A program made the position numbers and the translations under genes. From assembly GCF_947172395.1 (NCBI RefSeq), contig NC_069087.1, positions 9,133,107 through 9,197,106 of the forward strand: a DNA stretch of 64,000 bases, written 5' to 3'. The stretch is from Bicyclus anynana. Its lineage: Eukaryota > Arthropoda > Insecta > Lepidoptera > Nymphalidae. Shown in pieces: positions 36,401 to 46,149 of the stretch (position 1 is the stretch's first letter; each line of letters opens with the position of its first letter). Below the pieces are notes generated by a model. It did not search any database. It was not told the DNA's origin and was given only the letters and a program-made list of their open reading frames with translations.

Positions 36401-39400
36401 GTCCACCTAAGCCTAAAGAGGATCATATCGCCTACTCATGGTACTCATGGCTTAGTCATGGCTGTTAAACAAAAAAATTGATCGCGCGTCTGCGCACGCA
36501 ACATGGAATTCTATCCCATACTTAGTAGCTAACGACTTTGAATCAGAAAGTAGTTTTGCTGCAATGTTGCCGATAATATTCAATAAAACTAAATGATTGA
36601 TGGACTCGTCTGCACAAAGTAGGAAACCTTCTGCTATGATGTATGTGATAATTTATATGATTGTCTGATTATTATTCAATCGTCTAAAACGACATAACAG
36701 TTTAAGTTTACAGTAATCTCCGAAATTACAAAATAATATTATCAAATTACATTTACACTTAGTTTAAGCTAGCCTTGACTACAATCTCACTTGATGGTAA
36801 GTGATGATAAAATCTAAGATGGAAGGTTAACTTATTTATGAGGAGGATGAAAATTCACATCCCTTTAGGTTTCTACACGATACCGTCAAAATCGCTTGGC
36901 GGTACGTCTTTCGGAAGTAACCTATGTATGCAAACAAAATTTGTCATAATATGAAAAGTTATTATATATATTTATTTTTAAGTAAGTACCTATGTTCCAC
37001 CGAAATTTTAATTGTTTAACCTATAATTGACAGCAGCAGCTTACCTCCCTTAATTGCCTCACACAAATATAGTTATCATAATATGATTATAAAAATTATA
37101 CCTATCGTAAATAAATGAGAGAAATTACAATTAAGACTTTATAGTAATCTAGATTTTCACAAATAAGATTTATTATTAAGATTAACCGATGTTTTTTTCT
37201 TACATGAAAGTAGATAGGTATTTTAATAGTACACTAATTAATGATTTAATAAATCGCGACTAAATAACTACCTTCTAGATAATAATCATCGTTCTATTAA
37301 TTAAATAATAATTTAACGAACGACACGAAAGGGATCTTTAGAAGATAGCAGCTAGCTACGAGTACACATATTACAATACTAATTAAGAAAATTAAATTAT
37401 TATTGTAACTAAGGATATAAGTGAAAAGAAAAGAAAACTTCTAACCTATGTAGAGCTTCCACTTTAAACGGTTAATCGACAATCTTAAGAAAATGTACTT
37501 GGTAAAGTAGAATTTCATACTGATCCTTTACTTAGTATAGATAGACAAAGTGAATAAAGTTTTATTAAATTAACTAGCGGACGCCCGCGACTTCGTCCGC
37601 GTGGGATTTAGTTTCTCACAAATCCCTCGGGAACCATGGAATTTTCCGGGATAAAAAGTAGCCTATGTGTTAATCTATCTATAATATATCTCAATGGTAA
37701 ATTTCAGCTAATTCGGTTCAGTAGTCGATTCGTGAAAGAGTAACAAACATTCATATCATCAAAATCATTAGTTTTCGCAAATCTCGGGAAACCATGGATT
37801 TTTTGGTATAAAAAATAGCCTATGTTTTAATCCAGAGTAAAATATATTTCCATTCCAAATTTCAGCCAAATCGCTTCACCAGTAGCGGCGTTAAAGAGTA
37901 ACACACATCCAAACAAACATCCAAACATTCATACAAACTTTCGCGTTTATAATATCAGTAGGATTATTTTACCGTACTTAATCCAACCTAGACCAACTAT
38001 TGAAAACTAGAAAATTTAGAGTACCGCGCTTATTTAGCACTAGCTGACGAAGTGCGGTTTCACCCGAGTGGTTCCCGTTCCCGTAGGAATGTGGGGATAA
38101 TATAATATAGCCTTCCTCGACAAATGGACTGTCTAACACTGAAAGAATTTTTCAAATCGGACCAGTAGTTCATGAGATTAGCGCGTTCAAGCAAACGAAC
38201 AAACTCTTCAGCTTTATAATATTAGTATAAATGAATAGGGACCTACAATATTCAAATATTACATACTAGCTGAACCCTGCGGTTTCATCCGCGTAGAAAT
38301 TCGGAGAATAGTAATACCACAGAAAACATATGCATAAACACTAAATTCTTAATTTTTATTGCTGAGAATATTTGCTCACAAACAATCAAATATTTCCTCT
38401 TTATAATATTAGTACCATTCACAAATAAACAAATCTAAACTTGTAATAAAACTGTAACAGGTCAAATTCTGTATATTGAAGATATTTTCAAAATTTTATT
38501 TTTTTTTTATGTCTGTCTGTCGGTATGATTTTATTGCGAAAATTAAATCAGAAAGAGGTGAAATAGGGGTTGAAAGTTTGTTTATAAAGTCCAATTTGTA
38601 TAGAAATTAATTTTTTGAGTTACAGTTATAAAATTTTGTCTATAAATCATGAAAAAAATAAAAAATGTATTTTGATTCAAGAATTTTTAAAATTCAAACC
38701 CTAAAGGGGTTGAAACCTGACAAAAAAAATCAGCCATTTTTCAAGTTATATTTCTGAATAATGGTCTACAAACGGAGGGTTTAACATAAAAAAGGAATTC
38801 AAAAAATTTCACCCCTATGGGGTTAAATAAAGGTTGAACTTATTAATGAGTTCCTTCATTTTTATAATTATGTAGGTATGTAAAACATGCAAAAAAACAA
38901 AATCGAGGGGGGCGAAATAGGGGTTGAATACCTGAGGGGGGTACCTAAGTGTGCATCGATTTTCACGCGGATGAATTCGTGGTCGTGCGCTAGTAAATTA
39001 AGTAAGTTAGGCTCGGAATCATTCACAGGTTTTCTTGGCTACAGCAAGGTGCTCATAACCTAGCTACATATGCTTGTCGTTATTGTTGTTGGTTGTCAAA
39101 CTCAAAACTATGTTTGTTCAACGGATTTCACGCAATTGTTGGCGTTAGAACTAGAAGATTAATTATTTATTATAACAGCCCTGTATTGAAAGTGCATTTT
39201 AGGCAGTTTTTGGTATGAAAATACCACTGTCAATTTTCAATAGATAATTTTTATTATTTCCTTATTACAATATAAGCCTGCATACAATACAAACCAACCT
39301 GTTCTTTCCTGCTTTTTGGCTGATTTCTTTATTTTATTATCTTGAAAAAAGTTCGAGATCCACCCTGGTTTATTTTGTGAGCAAGTCACTTTTTTTTTTG

Positions 39401-39980
39401 GCACTTTGGTTGTTTGTTTATTTGCTTGTTTTGGTGTTGTTCGTACCGCCCGCGTCGTGGAGCGCCTAGTAGTGGTTGCGCGTTGCCTCCGCGTCGTGGT
39501 GCGAGGTCTTAAACTCGTGGGCGGGCGTCTCGTGGTCGATGGTCGAGGTTTCGCCGGTTTCTTTGTACTGATCCTCGAAACCTGACTCCCAACATTCACC
39601 CAGGCCTGCTCGTTACCATTTACATACATCCCCTGAGGAACACGCGTAAAAGAACCGGCGAACGTTTCCATTAACGGTGGCAATTTCGTCACATAAATGT
39701 TCGTATGGCTCTCAATATTGATAGTAGTTTTTATAACTTTATCATCACTTTTAGTAGTCTTTTTTGTCACATTCGATTTCGGAACTTTACTTCGGAGTAA
39801 CACTTTGGCATTAGGTTTTACCGGTCGCGGCTGCGGCGTGTTTTCATCGGATTCGTAGTCCCAGAGGGCGAAAGGGTCGGAGGAATCCGAGTCGGAGGTG
39901 TCGGTGCGGGTAGGGCGCGAGTGCGGGCGGGGAACAGCCGCCGCACAGAGCAAGAGCAGCAGCGCCAGGCGACGCGCCAT
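19967..39980 (-). CDS. Secreted M14A carboxypeptidase-like protein with Thr-rich N-terminus, probable pseudoenzyme
   Basis: Nine coding exons: 39980-39299, 32041-31844, 31427-31168, 30444-30235, 29710-29521, 28809-28659, 26570-26381, 21347-21201 and 20185-19967. All have GT-AG borders and matching phases; they total 2247 bases, 748 residues. The order is signal peptide (MARRLALLLLLCAAA), a Thr/Arg/Lys-rich low-complexity stretch, a basic linker, an M14 propeptide (about 315-400) and the peptidase domain. Zinc ligands are present in GGAHAQEW (H, E) and VSMHAYSQ (H), and the substrate Arg in RLWRKTRS. Departures from bovine CPA are DTDRNW for the usual NRN motif, EIRQPATG where Tyr248 sits, and YHVDLRD where the catalytic Glu is expected. 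The protein is much longer than a digestive carboxypeptidase. An in-frame ATG at 40094 would bury the signal peptide, so 39980 is preferred. Introns hold SINEs, hAT and pogo elements. Confidence 0.85.
21466..22672. other. Carboxypeptidase-like intron 7, left part: nothing recognised
   Basis: Unique sequence between the array end and the pogo element. Short open frames at 21657-21959 and 22003-22221 have low-complexity composition, no family resemblance and no splice context. They are judged chance. Confidence 0.5.
23074..24939 (-). CDS. Pogo-like DDE transposase with C-terminal PHD finger
   Basis: An uninterrupted 621-codon single-exon frame. Residues about 12-60 form a Psq-type helix-turn-helix (QMESAVKMVEKG, YNIPRRTLRNHLKSG). 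Residues about 70-160 are a CENP-B/Tc5-like second DNA-binding domain (WLRLFLKRHPEL). Residues about 185-380 are the DDE_1 nuclease, with acidic residues visible in YNIDEKN, LLIFDGAKCH and LQPMDKSVYRSF. A variable acidic linker follows, and the C-terminus (about 575-620) is a PHD-type zinc finger (WYCPACDED, CPTCGVWYHELC, YCSGDC). Full length without stops suggests recent activity or selection. The terminal repeats around it favour a transposon over a domesticated gene. Confidence 0.88.
   Translation of the reverse strand: MKNRSPHSTIRKKRAQWTSQQMESAVKMVEKGILSTYTAAARYNIPRRTLRNHLKSGSTIRKLGRSAILNTEQEAGLVRRIIRLADVGVPMTPKMLRVQAFSFCKIKKIPNTFNDAKNAAGKKWLRLFLKRHPELARRKAQMMNPARAQKLNKYIVSDHFSKYKSVLDRLGIEHKPESIYNIDEKNCRISLHHQQEVLTAKGKKRVHQIANEHAESVTVVGCGNAIGSAIPPMILFKGKRLKPEFQDNLPPGSLVKMTPKGSMTTETFIEFINHLNKYRTSGPCLLIFDGAKCHLDFSIVEEAEKCGITLYCLPSNTTHELQPMDKSVYRSFEHHWDQELIKYINQHPERTLNKTSFNVILSQVWPKCMTISNISNGFRSTGLYPYNPDAIPEEAFAPSALSELPKPMHSENIAAGLSDQSAKQDISSANVEDLDGSATDTENLPLSLFSKIKPNDGTPHKIDNNQSTTREIHDFLPTPKFKDKTTAPRKKSLNYRAQEVTKDLFGGDDATSTSQITVPSSNEDVPGTSSMIIISRKTPNSASVTDCTLSVQTASLTADKLKGSKPKHHDNAPSWYCPACDEDRVEDMRQCPTCGVWYHELCVGLTPADKIFYCSGDCFKK
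24957..25283 (-). mobile_element. tRNA-derived SINE, family A, nested in the pogo-like element
   Basis: The head is on the right (complement of CCTCCGTGGCGCAGTGTTAT), with GGGAATCGAATTCGGGACCT as the B-box region and a tail ending near GTAAGTGATGATGCAG. It sits between the transposase start codon and the right terminus, probably in the element's promoter/leader. Confidence 0.75.
25820..26200 (+). mobile_element. RTE-type LINE 3' fragment
   Basis: Translates in broken frames to the conserved end of RTE polyproteins: a GRAMLGVSLKDKIRNEEI-like stretch, then WQWAGHI, then a KRSVGRPPSRW-like stretch, a WW/RALEKA-like end, and a TGATAATGATGATGA tail. The frame is interrupted, so it is inactive. 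It lies in carboxypeptidase-like intron 7, immediately right of the pogo element. Confidence 0.7.
26571..28658. other. Carboxypeptidase-like intron 6, including a dispersed direct repeat
   Basis: Two similar stretches of about 75 bases (27187-27262 and 28500-28578) share ATCGACCAAAGGGCAACC and TTCACTTCGTCCTCAA. A fragment at 27771-27830 (TTAACCGACTTCCAAAAAGG, then GTTCGGCTGTATGTATG) matches the terminus of the foldback element at 63 kb. No exon was recognised. Confidence 0.5.
29174..29505 (+). repeat. Dispersed CTAGCAGACGCCCGCGACTT repeat
   Basis: Starts with CTAGCAGACGCCCGCGACTT, followed by TCGTCCGCGTGGAATTC, CACAAATCCCGCGG and AGTAGCCTATGTGTTAATCC, and ends TTCGCGTTTATAGTATTAG. The interior contains a partial second copy (29400-29505). 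Intronic, non-coding. Confidence 0.6.
29893..30225 (+). mobile_element. tRNA-derived SINE, family B
   Basis: The head GTGATATCCCAGTGGATATA, tRNA-like CTCTGCCTCCGATTCCGGAG and GGCTTCGAATCC are followed by CACGTGTCTCAAACGG, TTCTTAATTCTCTGCGTGTG and GGGCCAGCGTGGTGGACTAA, ending near GAGCTGAATATA. It lies ten bases from the donor of carboxypeptidase-like exon 4. Confidence 0.75.
30661..31120 (-). repeat. LINE 3'-end-like dispersed repeat (partner at 54555-54690)
   Basis: AAATTCATTTATTTCAATTA followed by GGCTTAGTTTACAAGCAC and TTTTGAAAGGTCAGGATTAC is shared with 54555-54690 in the beta-galactosidase gene. It is probably the antisense 3' end of a non-LTR element, with a decayed body to 31120. Confidence 0.5.
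31440..31840 (+). repeat. SINE A tail plus dispersed AATATTAGTAT-ending repeat
   Basis: Bases 31455-31530 match the 3' end of SINE family A (CTTACCATCAGGTGAGATTT). Bases 31655-31833 are a copy of the GGTTCCGGTTCCCGTAGGAA repeat with TATCTAACACTGAAAC, CGGACCAGTAGTTCCTGAGA and TTATAATATTAGTATGG. It ends only ten bases from the donor of exon 2. Confidence 0.6.
33385..33708 (+). mobile_element. tRNA-derived SINE, family A (best-preserved copy)
   Basis: CCTCCGTGGCGCAGTGGTAT (A-box region), GGAGGTCCTGGGTTCGATCC (B box), TTAATTGGTCCAGGTCTGG, GGCTTCGGCCGTGGCTAGTT, a TCGTGTAGAA motif, ACTTACCATCAGATGAGATT, and an A-rich end. It lies in intron 1 of the carboxypeptidase-like gene, antisense. Open frames on both strands are products of this SINE. 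Confidence 0.85.
33919..34370. mobile_element. Non-autonomous hAT-like element with 8-bp target duplication
   Basis: Begins CAGGGGCGTAGCTACCGCCG and ends ...CTACAGCACTG. Both sides are flanked by CTTGTTAA (33911-33918 and 34371-34378), a perfect 8-base direct repeat typical of hAT insertion. A SINE B copy on the minus strand (33955-34212) is nested inside. Non-coding. Confidence 0.8.
34450..35014. mobile_element. Pogo/Tc1-type non-autonomous element, 565 bp, TA-flanked
   Basis: Left end CAGTAGAACCCGTTTAATAC, right end (complement) CAGTAGAACCCGCTTAAGAC, each bordered by TA. The repeat ACGTATTA/CGTATTAAGCG recurs internally near both ends. No coding capacity. The termini differ from those of the pogo-like element at 22.7-25.8 kb, so a different autonomous partner is implied. 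Confidence 0.7.
35585..35875 (-). mobile_element. tRNA-derived SINE, family B
   Basis: Minus-strand copy: CTCATCATTAACAACCCAT at the 3' end, then TCACTGATGAGCACGAGTCT, GAATTAAGAAAATTCTC and TTGAGACACGTGATATTTTA. The head CGCCCTCCGAATCAAAAGCG runs into GGAGGTCTTATCCAC and AGGGCTATCACG. Confidence 0.7.
35925..36096 (+). repeat. Dispersed AATATTAGTATAGA-ending repeat
   Basis: ACTAGCCAACACCTCGCGGA, CCCGTTCCCGTTGCCG, then TTTATAATATTAGTATAG. This family also occurs at 38040-38232, 41122-41293 and 58980-59175. It is likely derived from a LINE 3' end. Confidence 0.5.
36768..36915 (-). mobile_element. SINE family A, 3' part only
   Basis: GCCTTGACTACAATCTCACT, TGATGGTAAGTGATGATAAA, then AGGAGGATGAAAATTCACAT and TCGCTTGGCGGTACGTCTTT. 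The tRNA-like head is missing, as in a 5'-truncated insertion. Confidence 0.7.
37576..37965 (+). repeat. Dispersed CTAGCGGACGCCCGCGACTT repeat
   Basis: Starts CTAGCGGACGCCCGCGACTT, then GTGGGATTTAGTTTCTCACA, AGTAGCCTATGTGTTAATC, GAAAGAGTAACAAACATTCA and an internal repetition, with a CTTTCGCGTTTATAATATCA end. It lies in carboxypeptidase-like intron 1. Confidence 0.6.
38268..38997. mobile_element. Element with imperfect 30-bp terminal inverted repeats
   Basis: The left end is ACTAGCTGAACCCTGCGGTT followed by TCATCCGCGT. The right end, complemented, is ACTAGCGCACGACCACGAAT followed by TCATCCGCGT. The interior carries several GGGGTTGAAA-type motifs (38566, 38707, 38926). Non-coding. Just left of it is another AATATTAGTATA repeat (38040-38232). 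Confidence 0.45.
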
Positions 39981-40150
39981 GTGGTGAGCGTGCTCGCATG
40001 GCGAGGTGCGGCCGCACTGTACCCGCGGCAGCGAGCCCGCGCCGGCGCAACCACCTTCCCTGCCACTGTCATTATGCGATGATCTCGCTTTCAACGCACC
40101 CGGTGCACCACTAGGTCAGCTCACCCGGCCGAGTTGCAGCTCTCTATCCA
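39981..40150 (-). promoter_or_regulatory. Putative 5' leader of the carboxypeptidase-like gene
   Basis: The DNA just upstream of the chosen start is GC- and CpG-rich (the CpG-rich zone spans about 39840-40130) and drops back to AT-rich sequence beyond about 40150. It stays open in frame back to an ATG at 40094. It is probably the untranslated leader. No core-promoter motif is assigned. Confidence 0.35.
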
Positions 40151-42750
40151 AATAATAACATTCAGCCAAATGAGGGGTTCCTTCATTGAAGAAACTACGT
40201 AAAAAGCTTTCTAACGTTTCCAAAAATGTCACCAATTTTTTTTAGAACTAATAGTTCTACAGCTTATTAGTTTCACATAAACGAATCACTGGTAAAAGAT
40301 ATGTTTTTCTAGATATAAGTAATTTGGTGCACTTGCACTGAGATTTAAGTAAGAGAATTTTCTAAGCCCCAGTTTGAAATAAAAAAAGTCACCAAAAAGT
40401 GATTGTGCATCGTACGAGACTGTGACTAATCTATGTGAAAAGATGTGTAGGTACTTGTTTGTGGTCACGCTATGGAGATGTGTGGTCACTATAACGTTAT
40501 GACTTATGAAAGTGGATTTAAATCGTATTCGAAAGGCTTTATTGTAAAATACAATAAAAAGATCTCAAGCATTAGTTAGTATTTATCTAATTTGTTGGAT
40601 GAAAGGCGAGAAGAAAGGTGCTGCTTATCAAAATTTTGTATTTTTAGATAGAAAAAGAAAGTGCATAATGTAAAAAATTGTACAGAGATAGCTAGATAGC
40701 AAATCGACAATAGACAATAGCAATACATTCAAATGCATTCTATAAAATATGTAGTTATCTATATCTAGATAGCTATAATACAGGTGTCTATAGATAAAAT
40801 GTATATGTTGGATAAGTCACAATAGACCGTGGTGTGGTTTTCAGACCTAGATATGTACAAAATCATAGGGCGTTTTGGCGTCATTGTCAAAGAGAAAATC
40901 GGAGAACCACCTACCTACAAATAAACAAATGGCCCTAACTTCGATGCGTAAAATGTAGTACGCATTAAACGGTTCGTTTGATACCTCAGTGTCCATTCCA
41001 GGTGATATTGATACGCTACGATAATATCTAGACCATAAACGTGTAATATTTACTGTAAATCTAGACACATTTTACGTATCACTGACCACAATATGATAGT
41101 TTTTAAATAACATTATATTAGACTAGCTGACGCCGCGCGGTTTCACCCGCGTGGTTCCCGTTCCCGTCAGTATACGGGGATAAATGGGCTATCTAACACT
41201 GAAAGAATTTTTCAAATTGGATCAGTAGTTTCTGAGATTAGCGCGTTCAATCAAACAAACAAACAAACTCTTCAGCTTTATAATATTAGTATAGATTATT
41301 GTGTAAAGCCATTGGATCTTAGTTTAGTTTCCGACTATGTTAGGAAACTTGACTGGTTATGACTTCCGGTAGAAAATTTTAGTTAAGATAGGTACATTTG
41401 TACCTATCAATAATAATTTTCTAAGTGTGCCGGACGCTCTTTTTCAGTTAAGTACCATTATTAAATTTTATGATTACCGTTAAATTTATTAAAAATTTAG
41501 ATCTTATTTTTAGTCTTAATTTATGTGAAAATTGCAATATATGTTTTGTAGAATAGTAAATAAATTGTGGAAGTTACGAGTAAATACCTTTTTCTCTCGT
41601 GACCTCAATGAAAGACAGCTTAATCTACTTCAGAAAACTTAATGCAACACCATTTCATGAATGATTGTTGAAATAAACAGACAAATAGCCAAAATTAAAA
41701 AAAAAAACAATGGCTTTGATGTCTGTTTTAGTACACAGACATCAAACACGTCATAACGATCGTACATTGTATATTAACATTTTCACATTACGATCATGAT
41801 TTTTCTATACTTTTATTTTTTATTATACCTTTACTGATATTTATCATAGATCTCGGTTTGGGTCCCCCAAGAAAGTTGTGTGACTTTTTTCGAACTGAGT
41901 AATTAATAGAAACTAAATAATTTCTAATACCTTGACTAATACCTTGATTAATATTAAAAAGTTGCTTTCCTATTTAACGTGTAGCTAACATCTGTGTATG
42001 TCCCAATAGGCATTCAATACTTAGCTTCACTTGCCTATAAACTGTCAGATTTCGCTTTTTAATTACGGCCGTAATCGAAAGCTACACAGTAAGCCTACAC
42101 TAAAGACATCAACATGCACAAGGAGAGTTCGTTAAAAATAGAAATTTTATATATTTGTAAGAGCAGTAGAGCTCTTTAAGAGTGTGCAATATGTAATTTG
42201 GTGATTACAAATGGTTCTGGATCTCAGATTGTGAAAAAGTTAGGAGCCTGATATTTGGGTAAATGATATTTCAAAGTGTTAGCTTCGTTATGACTATACA
42301 AAATACACAATTTGTAAAACTTTTCTCGATAGTATTTTTTTTTAAAAATACATGTTTTGCTCACATTTTGCTTTCAATCTCAGGAAAAGCAACTTATTTT
42401 CTTAAATTTTTGTTTTGTATAAAAAATTAGGTATATATCTTGAACATGGCCATTTTGTTTTTCGTTATGTTTGTTAATTTACTTGCAATTAGGTAAAAAT
42501 GGTTTTGGCGCTCACGTCATAAAATTTGCGTCGCGCGTTAATAGCTCCGTGCTTTTCACTCACGTGAAAGTCATAATTCGGCGTCTCGTTTGCACTTCGA
42601 ATTTTATCCATATCGTACCGACGCGCTGCGCGCTCTTAAGACAGATAGGCTCGAGCCCAGGGAAGTACCACCGTCACGCCTTTTTGGAGCTAAGTAGTAT
42701 TGCGGTCTTAATATATGGTTACGGGTAAAATAACAATATGCACAGAACTT
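40151..42750. other. Intergenic sequence; one dispersed repeat at 41122-41293
   Basis: AT-rich with no recognisable gene. Bases 41122-41293 are a copy of the ACTAGCTGACGCCGCGCGGT family ending TTATAATATTAGTATAG. A CpG-richer patch at 42510-42670 has no coding support. Short open frames at 40286-40489, 40847-41068 and 42471-42728 show no family features. Confidence 0.5.
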
Positions 42751-42829
42751 AACGGGCGCACGATAGCACATGAGATACGATGACTCTATACTTTTTTGTT
42801 GCTCTTAAAACAGGGAGATGTGATCTTTC

Positions 42830-43680
42830 CGAAGCCATTTACCGCCGCACTGGACGGTAAATGAATTGGACGGACTTGGTATCAATATGAATGGCGAGTA
42901 CTTCACTCAACTGCGGTTCGTGGACGGTGTAGTCATCATAGCAGAGACTGGATGACCTTAGTACCATACTCAATGACCTCAGCAGAGTTTCTCATCAGGC
43001 GATGCTTCTGCGCTCGCCCAACCCCCCGGTGACGCCATAGTGGTCCAACATGGAGCCATCGGCACTTACTCAACACGAAAAAAAAAAAAGTTTCTCTTCA
43101 GGTAGGCCTGAAAATGCCAAAACGAAAATAATGTATGACGCTCCACCCAGTTATTGTTGAGAACGCTGGACTCGAAATCGTAGACGAATACATATACCTA
43201 GGACGTATGTTCCAATTAGGTAGGTCCAATTTCGAGAAAGAGGTGAACCACCGAATCCAACTTGGCTGGGCAGCATTCGGGAAACTTCGCGATATATTTT
43301 CGTCCGAAATTCCTCAGTATCTGAAGATAAACGTCTTCGTACAGAGCGTGTTGCCAGTGATGACCTATGGTCCCGAGACTTTGTCGCTGAGTATGGGCCT
43401 CATGAGAAGAGTAACACAGAGGGCGATGGGACGAGCTATGCTCGGAGTGTTTCTGCGTAACCGAATCAAAAATGAGGAGATCCGTAGAAGAACCAAAGAT
43501 AGATAGATAGATAGCTCAACAAGTGACAATGGGCGGGGCACATAGTTCGAAGAGACGATGGACGTTGAGGTACAGGCGGATCGGGATCGTGATGTTTGAA
43601 AGTCCCTACAATAGGCCTATGTCCTGTAGTGGACGTCTATCGGCTGATATGATGATGAGATGATGATGATAAAAAAGCTC
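42830..43680 (+). pseudogene. RTE-type endonuclease-reverse transcriptase, decayed 3' part
   Basis: Bases 42890-42960 translate to a degraded catalytic box (LRFVDGVVIIAET, where the family has FADD). Bases 43135-43506 keep a 123-codon frame with YIYLGRMFQLG, the LPVMTYGPETLSL box and QRAMGRAMLGVFLRNRIKNE, all typical of the RTE reverse-transcriptase C-terminus. A GATA run follows, and then a TGATGATGATGAT tail after GTCCTGTAGTGGACGTCTAT. The frames are broken and the start is missing, so it is dead. Confidence 0.75.
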
Positions 43681-44179
43681 TATAATTAAGGTTCTCTACA
43701 TTTGTTCAGCTTTCTTGCTAAAAAAAAGTGACTTTTTCGAGCAAGTGTTATTTTATTTGAATTCGGAGATTTATTTAAATTTTCATTCATTTCAATTTTA
43801 TAAAATCCCTAGTATCAAGCGTATTCGCAGGAAAAATCTAATTTGTTGCCTGCCATAACAAATACAAACTATGAATTTTGTTTGCCTTACCAGAACATAG
43901 ACTACCTACCTACTCACGAAACACACATACAGTATCACTCACACTTATCAAATCTACACACTAATCCATACATTCACACATTTTTGTTTAAAATAATAAC
44001 CAATACAGATATGAAATTATATAACTTTCGAATACTTACTATTTATGAATATCACGAAAATGTTTTGAACAATGAAAATTGATATGACATTAATCTTTAC
44101 TGATATGAAGATATGTAACTTTCTAATATTTTTAATGAATATTACGAAATTGCTTAATTACGTCACACTTATTGTTAAT

Positions 44180-44383
44180 TTGTTAGGATCACTAACTCAT
44201 TAGGTGCGGGGATAGGGCCTGGTGTCTTGCAACACAGGTTTTGTACCCAGTGCGAGCACCAGTTCCCACATTATCATGTATTTTCAAATTATAACCTAAC
44301 ATAGTTATATTGTTGTACATAATTATTATCATAATGTGGCGAAAAAATAAATTTCATTTCATTTCATTTCATTTCATTTCATA
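44180..44383 (+). mobile_element. LINE 3' untranslated end with (ATTTC)n tail
   Basis: TAGGTGCGGGGATAGGGCCT, GTGTCTTGCAACACAGGTT, then ATAATGTGGCGAAAAAATAA ending in about six ATTTC units (44350-44382). Tails built of short tandem repeats are typical of CR1/Jockey-like elements. No reverse-transcriptase frame is attached. Confidence 0.5.
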
Positions 44384-44849
44384 GTTGTAGTTTACTTCTT
44401 GTTTTAAATACTAAGTAATATTATTTTAACTAAGTAGGTATAATTCATTTACATTTGTTATAATTAATTATCATATTTAAAAATAAAAAACATTATGAAT
44501 GCTTTCTAGTTTTGGTCTGATAATTACAATTACTCTGCAAACTATATTACAATGTATGCCATACTTACGAGTAACCACATTTAAACGAAATATTAAAAAA
44601 ATATACTTATTAGTATATACTAGTACAAAGTAACTCACTGCTTGCATAGATATAAACAGACAATAATTATACCCAATATAAAACTTTCTTAAAAGATTAC
44701 TTGATATAATATTATTATAATAAAAATCGTTATCTTAGCTGACTTGCACATAATTATAGTAAAAGCTGTATGTAAATTTTATACTAAGCAAGAATTTGTC
44801 TACAAAACATATGTCATGTTTCTATTTTTAAATTAGTAACCTACTCTTT

Positions 44850-45075
44850 CATCATCATTAGCAACCCATTTTCAGGCAGACTTCATATATGCAGAGAGTT
44901 GAGAAAAATCTCTGGTATGCAAGTTTCCTCATGACGTTTTTCTTTCACCATTTGAGACACGTGACATTCAATTTCCTAAAATGCACATAAATGATATGTT
45001 GGAGGTGCCCCGGATCGGATTCGAACCCACACCCTCCAGAATTGGAGGCAGAGGTCATATCCACGGGCTATTTTA
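44850..45075 (-). mobile_element. tRNA-derived SINE, family B, internally deleted
   Basis: GCAACCCATTTTCAGGC runs abruptly into TTCATATATGCAGAGAGTTG, so the middle is shortened. Then CACCATTTGAGACACGTGAC, CGGATCGGATTCGAACCCAC and GGCAGAGGTCATATCCAC (head). Confidence 0.65.
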
Positions 45076-45186
45076 GACATAAGAAGATAAAATGATGGAC
45101 TCTTTAACGATCATTATTAGACGTTAATAATAACTACCGAGCTAAACGTACTCTCCAAGTTTATCATGACTTACTCCCAATAAGTG

Positions 45187-45515
45187 TTGTTCGATGTCCG
45201 GATCAAGCCGGACATAGTTAGGCTTTCGTATTCCGTGTCCGGCCAAAATAAACCGTGTCCGGCTTGTCCGGCGTTCGTTAGGCTTTACATTTAGCAAACG
45301 AGCGGACGACGGATGTGTGTGGGAACATTTAAGGTAAGAATCATAAATGCTTGATTTTACATGAACAAAAGTTTGTCGGATCTATGTATTAATATATGTA
45401 TGTACTGATGTACACAAAATCCTCAATAATGTATCTAGGCTGTCCGGCCTTTTTACCCAAATGTCAGGCCAAACTGACTGGACTGTCCGGCTTTTAATTT
45501 CGGCAACCTGACTCC
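45187..45515. mobile_element. CCGGAC-rich element, probable degenerate DNA transposon
   Basis: GTTCGATGTCCGGATCAAGC, GTGTCCGGCCAAAATAAACC and GTCCGGCTTGTCCGGCGTTC are clustered at the left. CTGTCCGGCCTTTTTACCC and GTCCGGCTTTTAATTTCGGC are at the right, in partly inverted arrangement. It has no coding capacity and no clear target duplication. Confidence 0.35.
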
Positions 45516-46149
45516 TCGACTACTCCCAGTCAGTGCCTGAATAAGAATGCCAGCAATCTTACTCTGTGTGAACTATAAATAAATAATTGTAAAAAGTTGG
45601 ATTAGTTTCAAAATTAGGTAGTTTCGTGTGCTCGTTTTTTTGGTGGTCGGCTCTGGTGCCCTCCTAGACAAAATGTCCTAAGTAATTGCCTAAATTATTT
45701 TAGTTTATATACACTAATCCAGGAAATTCCTCCCTCCCATTTTTTTAAAGATGTTGCTGGAAGAGAGAAAACTGGATATTTCATAACCTGACCCAGGAAG
45801 TGAACCCAGTACCTCACAATCAAAAACCGCATAGTCCAAGCACTGAATCAACAACACCTAAACAAAAGACATTAAAACAAAGCAAAACATGATTTAAAAA
45901 GTATGTTTATATGTATAGGTAAGTAAAGTCGTAATTATATTTCTTATCTGTTTACATAGTTTTTAATTAGTAGAATCTATATATTTCTTCGTATTTATTT
46001 ATCAATTGTCAAAACATTGATAATAACATAATTTACTTCGTATTTGAATTAAAACATGTCTTTGATTTTAAATTAAAACAAATAGGCCCTTATTGTACAA
46101 CTGCCGTTCCATTTATCCTGTTTAATTCGCATTTCACTTCTCTAACAAC

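Noticed and set aside
39818..40072. Two alternative minus-strand frames over carboxypeptidase-like exon 1
   Set aside because: GC-rich shadows of the true frame. Only the frame with the signal peptide joins exon 2 in the right phase.
43501..43515. GATA run read as a regulatory cluster
   Set aside because: It is a short microsatellite inside a dead RTE copy, so a regulatory role has no support.
44350..44382. Telomere-like repeat
   Set aside because: The ATTTC unit is not the insect telomeric TTAGG. It is the tail of a LINE end.
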